64,000 nt of DNA from Streptomyces sp. f51. GTDB taxonomy: Bacteria; Actinomycetota; Actinomycetes; Streptomycetales; Streptomycetaceae. The notes under the pieces are model-generated. The model was not told the origin of the DNA, did not search any database, and saw only the letters and a list, made by a program, of their open reading frames with translations. Positions within the stretch are counted from its first letter, which is position 1. Each line of letters begins with the position of its first letter. The DNA lies in contig NZ_CP149798.1 in the NCBI RefSeq assembly GCF_037940415.1, forward strand, positions 248,001-312,000, given 5' to 3'. The translations under genes and the position numbers were made by a program. Below are positions 60,571 through 64,000 of the stretch, in pieces.

Positions 60571-61041
60571 ATGAACACTTCCACCACATCCACCATGCTG
60601 CGGGCGCTGCCCGCCCTTCGACGGGAGCAGCTGCTGCGGACGGCCCGCGAGGTGTCGTTCCCCGAGGGCACCCGGCTGTTCGAGGAGGGCCGACACGCGG
60701 ACCGGTTCTGGATCATCAGGACCGGTACGGTCGCCCTCGACATGAAGGTCCCGGGCCGCCGCGCCGCGGTCATCGAGATCCTCGGCCACAACGAACTCGT
60801 CGGCTGGTCCTGGTTGTTCGCCCCGCACACCTGGCATCTGGGCGCCGAGGCGACGAGCCCCGTACGCGCCTACGAGTTCGACGCTGAGGAGGTCCGGGCG
60901 ATGTGCCTGGACGATCCCGAGCTGGGGAGGGCCGTGGCCCAGTGGGCGGGCGAGATCGTCGCGCACCGGCTCCAGTCCGCCCGGACCCGGCTGCTCGACC
61001 TGTACGCCCCCTACGGCAGCGGCAACGGCAGCGCGCGCTGA
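60571..61041 (+). CDS. Cyclic-nucleotide-binding-domain protein without HTH
   Basis: 156 aa from ATG 60571, with AGGAAGAGGCAGG upstream. Residues ~20-125 form a Crp-type sensor jelly roll (LPALRREQLLRTAREVSFPEGTRLFEEGRHADRFWIIRTGTVALDMKVPGRRAAVIEILGHNELVGWSWLFAPHTWHLGAEATSPVRAYEFDAEEVRAMCLDDPELG). The C-terminal helix (AVAQWAGEIVAHRLQSARTRLLDLY) ends where Crp proteins begin the dimerisation helix and DNA-binding domain, which is absent. It cannot act as a Crp-like repressor alone and may sense a ligand for a partner. It may be a degenerate member. Confidence 0.88.
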   Translation: MNTSTTSTMLRALPALRREQLLRTAREVSFPEGTRLFEEGRHADRFWIIRTGTVALDMKVPGRRAAVIEILGHNELVGWSWLFAPHTWHLGAEATSPVRAYEFDAEEVRAMCLDDPELGRAVAQWAGEIVAHRLQSARTRLLDLYAPYGSGNGSAR

Positions 61042-61128
61042 CCCCGGGCGTCGGTGCGGCGGCCGGCGCCCGCCGCGGTGCGGCAACCGGCCGCGGCAGT
61101 GGAACGCGTGCGGACCGGTACCGGCATG

Positions 61129-61142
61129 GGGCCGGTCGGCCC
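61129..61142 (+). promoter_or_regulatory. DevR/OsdR-box-like palindrome upstream of the regulator gene
   Basis: GGGCC-GGTC-GGCCC is a perfect palindrome 79 bp upstream of the response regulator start, which fits positive autoregulation as in DosR. Confidence 0.6.
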
Positions 61143-61221
61143 TAGTGCGCCGGGGCCGGAAGCGTGATGATCGAACCGAACGGGCCCACGTCCGTCGTCC
61201 ATCACTGAACAAGGGGTCGTC

Positions 61222-61926
61222 ATGGCCGAGGCGCGTACGTTCTCCGAGCAGAACCCGATCCGGGTCTTCCTGCTGGACGACCACGAGGTGGTGCGCCGTG
61301 GTCTGACCGACCTGCTGGACGCGGAGCCCGACATCTCGGTGGTCGGGGACGCGGACACCGTCGCACACGCGCTGGTGCGCGGCCCCGCGCTGCGGCCCGA
61401 CGTGGCGGTTCTCGACGTGCGCCTGCCGGACGGCGACGGCATCGGCGTCTGCCGGGAGCTGCGCAGCCAGATGCCCGAGCTGTCCTGTCTGATGCTGACG
61501 TCGTTCGACGACGAGGAAGCGCTGCTCGACGCGATCATGGCCGGGGCGGCGGGCTATGTGCTGAAGCAGATCAAGGGCTCCGACCTGGTCTCGGCGGTCC
61601 GAACCGTGGCCTCGGGCCAGTCGATGCTGGACCCGACGACGACGGCGCGGCTGATGCGCAAGCTGCGTACGGACCCGGCGGAGGAGCAGCCCCTCTCGCA
61701 CGAGCTCGCCGGGCTCTCGCCCCGTGAGCGCGACATCCTCGCGCTGATCGGGGACGGGCTCACGAACCGGGAGATCGGCAAGGAGCTCTATCTGTCGGAG
61801 AAGACGGTGAAGAACCACATCTCGCGGCTGCTGGCCAAGCTCGGGGTCCAGCGCCGCGTCCAGGCCGCTGTCCTGGCCAACCAGCTCGAACACCCGGAAG
61901 CGGCCGGCCACCACTCCACGCGCTGA
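61222..61926 (+). CDS. NarL/FixJ-type response regulator, DevR/OsdR-like
   Basis: 234 aa. The receiver domain (residues ~13-130) has the acidic pair in FLLDDHEVVRRGL, phospho-acceptor Asp in VAVLDVRLPDGDG, LTSFDD and the Lys of YVLKQIKG. The LuxR-type HTH is LSPRERDILALIGDGLTNREIGKELYLSEKTVKNHISRLLAKLGVQRRVQAAVLANQL. The match to mycobacterial DevR/DosR is strong along the length, including SEKTVKNHISRLLAKLG. OsdR of S. coelicolor controls a similar stress and development regulon. No sensor kinase gene lies beside it here. It is the probable regulator of the surrounding genes (inferred). Confidence 0.93.
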   Translation: MAEARTFSEQNPIRVFLLDDHEVVRRGLTDLLDAEPDISVVGDADTVAHALVRGPALRPDVAVLDVRLPDGDGIGVCRELRSQMPELSCLMLTSFDDEEALLDAIMAGAAGYVLKQIKGSDLVSAVRTVASGQSMLDPTTTARLMRKLRTDPAEEQPLSHELAGLSPRERDILALIGDGLTNREIGKELYLSEKTVKNHISRLLAKLGVQRRVQAAVLANQLEHPEAAGHHSTR

Positions 61927-61979
61927 GCTCCGCCGGGGTCCGCGGTACGGCGGAGCGGGCCCCGGGCACGCGGGACGCG

Positions 61980-62007
61980 GCGCACGACCAAGGGCGCACG
62001 ACCAAGG
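61980..62007. repeat. Tandem 14-bp duplication before the small usp gene
   Basis: GCGCACGACCAAGG is repeated directly at 61980 and 61994, just upstream of the AAGGGGGA ribosome-binding site at the start of the Usp gene at 62018. It is a perfect duplication of probably recent origin. Confidence 0.6.
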
Positions 62008-62017
62008 GGGAACCGCC

Positions 62018-62473
62018 ATGACGCGCAGGATCGTCGCCGGTCCGGGGCACGGGGCCGACGGGCTGCGGCCCGTGGTGCTCGGCATCGACGCCCGCCGTCC
62101 GTGCGACGCCGTGACCGGCTTCGCCTTCGAGGCCGCGCTGAGGCGCGGGGCACCGCTGCACGCCGTCCACGCGTGGGAGCTGCCCGCCGCGGCCAGAAGG
62201 GCGCTGCCCTTCGCACCGCCCGAGGCGGACCGGGCGCGCTGGGAGGACCAGGAGGTCCAGCTGCTGGCGGACGTGCTCCGGCCGTGGCGGGAGAAGTACC
62301 CCTCGGCACAGGTCTACGAGGACGTCCGGCTCCAGGGTCCGGCCGCCGCGCTCGTGCACGCCTCGGACTCGGCGGCGCTCCTGGTCGTCGGTCGCGACGG
62401 CACGGCGCTCGGGCCGACGCTCCGGACGGTCCTGAGCCGTTCCCGGTGCCCGGTGACGCTGGTCCCGCACTGA
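62018..62473 (+). CDS. Single-domain Usp-like protein with reduced ATP loop
   Basis: 151 aa with AAGGGGGA before the ATG. VVLGIDARRPCDAVTGFAFEAALRRGAPLHAVHAWELP matches the start of the second domain of tandem Usp proteins. The end, VVGRDGTALGPTLRTVLSRSRCPVTLVPH, has the final beta strand, but the G-x2-G-x9-G(S/T) loop is shortened, so ATP binding is doubtful. It may derive from the second half of a tandem Usp gene. It follows the response regulator by 91 bp and may be cotranscribed with it. Confidence 0.85.
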   Translation: MTRRIVAGPGHGADGLRPVVLGIDARRPCDAVTGFAFEAALRRGAPLHAVHAWELPAAARRALPFAPPEADRARWEDQEVQLLADVLRPWREKYPSAQVYEDVRLQGPAAALVHASDSAALLVVGRDGTALGPTLRTVLSRSRCPVTLVPH

Positions 62474-62554
62474 CCCGCCGCCCGGTCCGTGACCGAAGCC
62501 GACCGGGCCGGGACCCGGGCCGATCCGGTCCACGGGTCGGGGCCGGCCAACCGG

Positions 62555-64000
62555 TCAGGGCCGGCGCTCCGGCAGCGTCAGGGTGCAGGACTCGCCCGGT
62601 GCCACCGTGACGGTGCGGTCCGCGAGGGTGATGTCGATGGGCGGCTCGTCCGACGCCGGCACGCTGACGTTCAGTCTCCCGGCGCTCAGCCGCAGCTGGA
62701 CGCCCCGATGGCCCCGGTAGCGGATCGCGAAGCCGTACTCGGACAGCTCCGGCGGCGGGACCGGGTCGAGCCGCAGCGCCCCGCCGCGGGTCTCCAGACC
62801 GGTCAGCCCGCGCTGGACGAGATCGAGGGTGCCCGCCATCGCGCCCAGGTGGATGCCCTCCCCCGTGGTGCCGCCCTGGACGTCCGCGATGTCGCCCCGC
62901 AGTGCCTCGTGGATGTACGTCCAGGCCTCGGCCCGCCGTGCCCGACCCAGCACCCAGCCGTGCACCAGGCTGCTCAGCGTCGAGCCGTGGCTCGTGCGGC
63001 TCAGGTAGTGGTCGACGGTGCGCCGCCACTGGAGGTCGTCGACCTCGTGTCCGAGCCTGCGGAACAGGGCGCCGAGCTCGGCGGGCGAGAAGAGATAGCC
63101 CAGCATGAGCACGTCCGCCTGCTTCGACGCCTGGTAGCGGTTGACGCTGTCGTCCTCGGCCTCCAGGATCCGGTCGAGCCGGCGGATGTCCCCGTACCGC
63201 TTCCGGTAGCCGTCCCAGTCGAGTTCCGCGAGCTCTCCGTAGCCCTCGAACTGGCTGATGACCCCGTCGTGGAAGGGCACGTGCAGGCCGCTCGACACGT
63301 CGTGCCAGTGGTCGAGTTCGGCGGGGTCGAGGCCGGTCCGCTCGACGAGGTCACGGCGCAGCAGCTCGGGCAGTTCGCCCAGCACGTCCAGGGTGCGGGC
63401 GAGCGTCCAGGCGGCGGTGACATTGGTGTACGCGTTGTCGTCGAGCCCCGGCCGGACCGCGTCCGGGTAGGCGTCGTGGTACTCGTCGGGTCCGACGACC
63501 CCCCGGATGCGGTAGCGCCCGAGCGCGCTGTCGTGCTCGGCGGAGCCGGCCCAGAAGCGGGCGATCTGCACGAGCATCTCGATGCCCTTGGTGTGCAGGA
63601 ACTCGGTGTCGCCGCTCGCCTCGCAGTACTGCCACACGTTGTAGGCGATCGCTGATCCGACGTGGTGCTGAAGCCGTGAGTGGTCGGGGAGCCAGCGCCC
63701 GGAACGGGGGTTCAGGTGCAGTTCCTGGGTCTCCTCGCGTCCGTCGCTCCCGCTCTGCCACGGGTACATGGCGCCGGTGCGGCCGGCGTCCCGGGCCGCA
63801 CGGCACGCCTGCTCCAGACGGCGGTGGCGGTAGGTGAGCAGGGCCCGGGAGACCTCGGGGAAGTGGAGGTTCAGATACGGCAGCACGAACAGTTCGTCCC
63901 AGAACACGTGCCCCCGGTAGGCCTCGCCGTGCAGCCCGCGCGCGGGGACTCCGACGTCGAGTTCGGCGGTGTGCGGGGAGAGCGTCTGGAGCACGTGGAA
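62555..64000 (-). CDS. GH65-family glycoside hydrolase/phosphorylase, 5' end outside window
   Basis: The frame runs from the right edge to its stop at 62555-62557, giving 481 visible residues without the N-terminus. FWDELFVLPYLNLHFPEVSRALLTYR, TGAMYPWQSGSDGREE, VGPDEYHDAYPDAVRPGLDDNAYTNVTAAWTL (general-acid Glu in GPDEYH), SKQADVLMLGY and SHGSTLSSLVHGWVLGRA are GH65 signatures. Family members are trehalose, maltose or kojibiose phosphorylases or trehalases. A C-terminal beta-sandwich (RGHRGVQLRLSAGRLNVSVP) follows. It lies in the stress island and may use trehalose or a related disaccharide. Which activity cannot be said. Confidence 0.92.
   Translation of the reverse strand, partial: FHVLQTLSPHTAELDVGVPARGLHGEAYRGHVFWDELFVLPYLNLHFPEVSRALLTYRHRRLEQACRAARDAGRTGAMYPWQSGSDGREETQELHLNPRSGRWLPDHSRLQHHVGSAIAYNVWQYCEASGDTEFLHTKGIEMLVQIARFWAGSAEHDSALGRYRIRGVVGPDEYHDAYPDAVRPGLDDNAYTNVTAAWTLARTLDVLGELPELLRRDLVERTGLDPAELDHWHDVSSGLHVPFHDGVISQFEGYGELAELDWDGYRKRYGDIRRLDRILEAEDDSVNRYQASKQADVLMLGYLFSPAELGALFRRLGHEVDDLQWRRTVDHYLSRTSHGSTLSSLVHGWVLGRARRAEAWTYIHEALRGDIADVQGGTTGEGIHLGAMAGTLDLVQRGLTGLETRGGALRLDPVPPPELSEYGFAIRYRGHRGVQLRLSAGRLNVSVPASDEPPIDITLADRTVTVAPGESCTLTLPERRP

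Overview
This 64 kb window is chromosomal DNA of a Streptomyces or very close relative. The evidence is very high GC with strong third-position GC bias, frequent GTG starts, ATGA/GTGA translational coupling, and genus-typical loci: the melC1-melC2 tyrosinase pair, clpP3-clpP4 with popR, a SpoIIE-type PP2C phosphatase, a streptophobe-type membrane protein, a DUF6777-like protein and a DevR/OsdR-type response regulator. The mix of secreted enzymes, small regulator-target pairs and stress genes, with almost no core housekeeping genes, resembles a chromosome arm. No tRNA, rRNA, CRISPR array, insertion sequence, integrase, phage gene, or PKS/NRPS cluster was recognised.

Region by region. 1-4 kb: two divergent secreted proteins (DUF1996, cut by the left edge, and a Tat-exported beta-helix protein) with AGCGCT-centred operators between them, then a lipoprotein. 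4-8 kb: a coupled operon of a GntR regulator, an unrecognised 460-aa protein and a GMC oxidoreductase. 8-13 kb: a sulfite-oxidase-like molybdoenzyme, a TetR regulator divergent from an FMN reductase, an AIM24 protein and a secreted M4 metalloprotease. 13-17 kb: a TPR protein coupled to a polyprenyl synthase, with a 13-bp-phased TATA-rich repeat upstream, then a phosphotransferase. 17-24 kb: regulator/SDR pair, AlkB-like protein, TetR/MFS efflux pair with twin operators, a flavin monooxygenase and the tyrosinase operon. 24-30 kb: RNase HI with a cysteine-rich tail, two VOC proteins, a zinc alcohol dehydrogenase, a GAF-SpoIIE phosphatase and an epoxide hydrolase.

30-32 kb: clpP3-clpP4-popR with a 9-bp tandem repeat in the promoter. 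The ClpP4 subunit lacks the catalytic histidine. 32-39.4 kb: a phosphosignalling island (FHA-FHA-ABC transporter, repeat protein and Ser/Thr kinase in one operon, flanked by two membrane proteins). 39.5-50 kb: small enzymes and regulators (aldo/keto reductase with a LysR gene and box, adenosine deaminase, VOC), PAP2 phosphatase overlapping a TTA-containing BASS transporter, a secreted PI-PLC-like protein and a hydrolase. 50-54.5 kb: a TPP riboswitch controlling an NCS1 permease and thiD, then gnd.

54.7-64 kb: a dormancy/redox-stress island: two pyridoxamine-oxidase-like proteins (one fused to an HTH domain), an Rv1733c-like membrane protein, three Usp proteins plus a Usp remnant, a DoxX protein, a cyclic-nucleotide-domain protein, a DevR-like response regulator and a GH65 phosphorylase/hydrolase cut by the right edge. 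A palindrome of form GGGNC-N4-GNCCC lies 67-88 bp upstream of several of these start codons and is the best candidate for a common operator.
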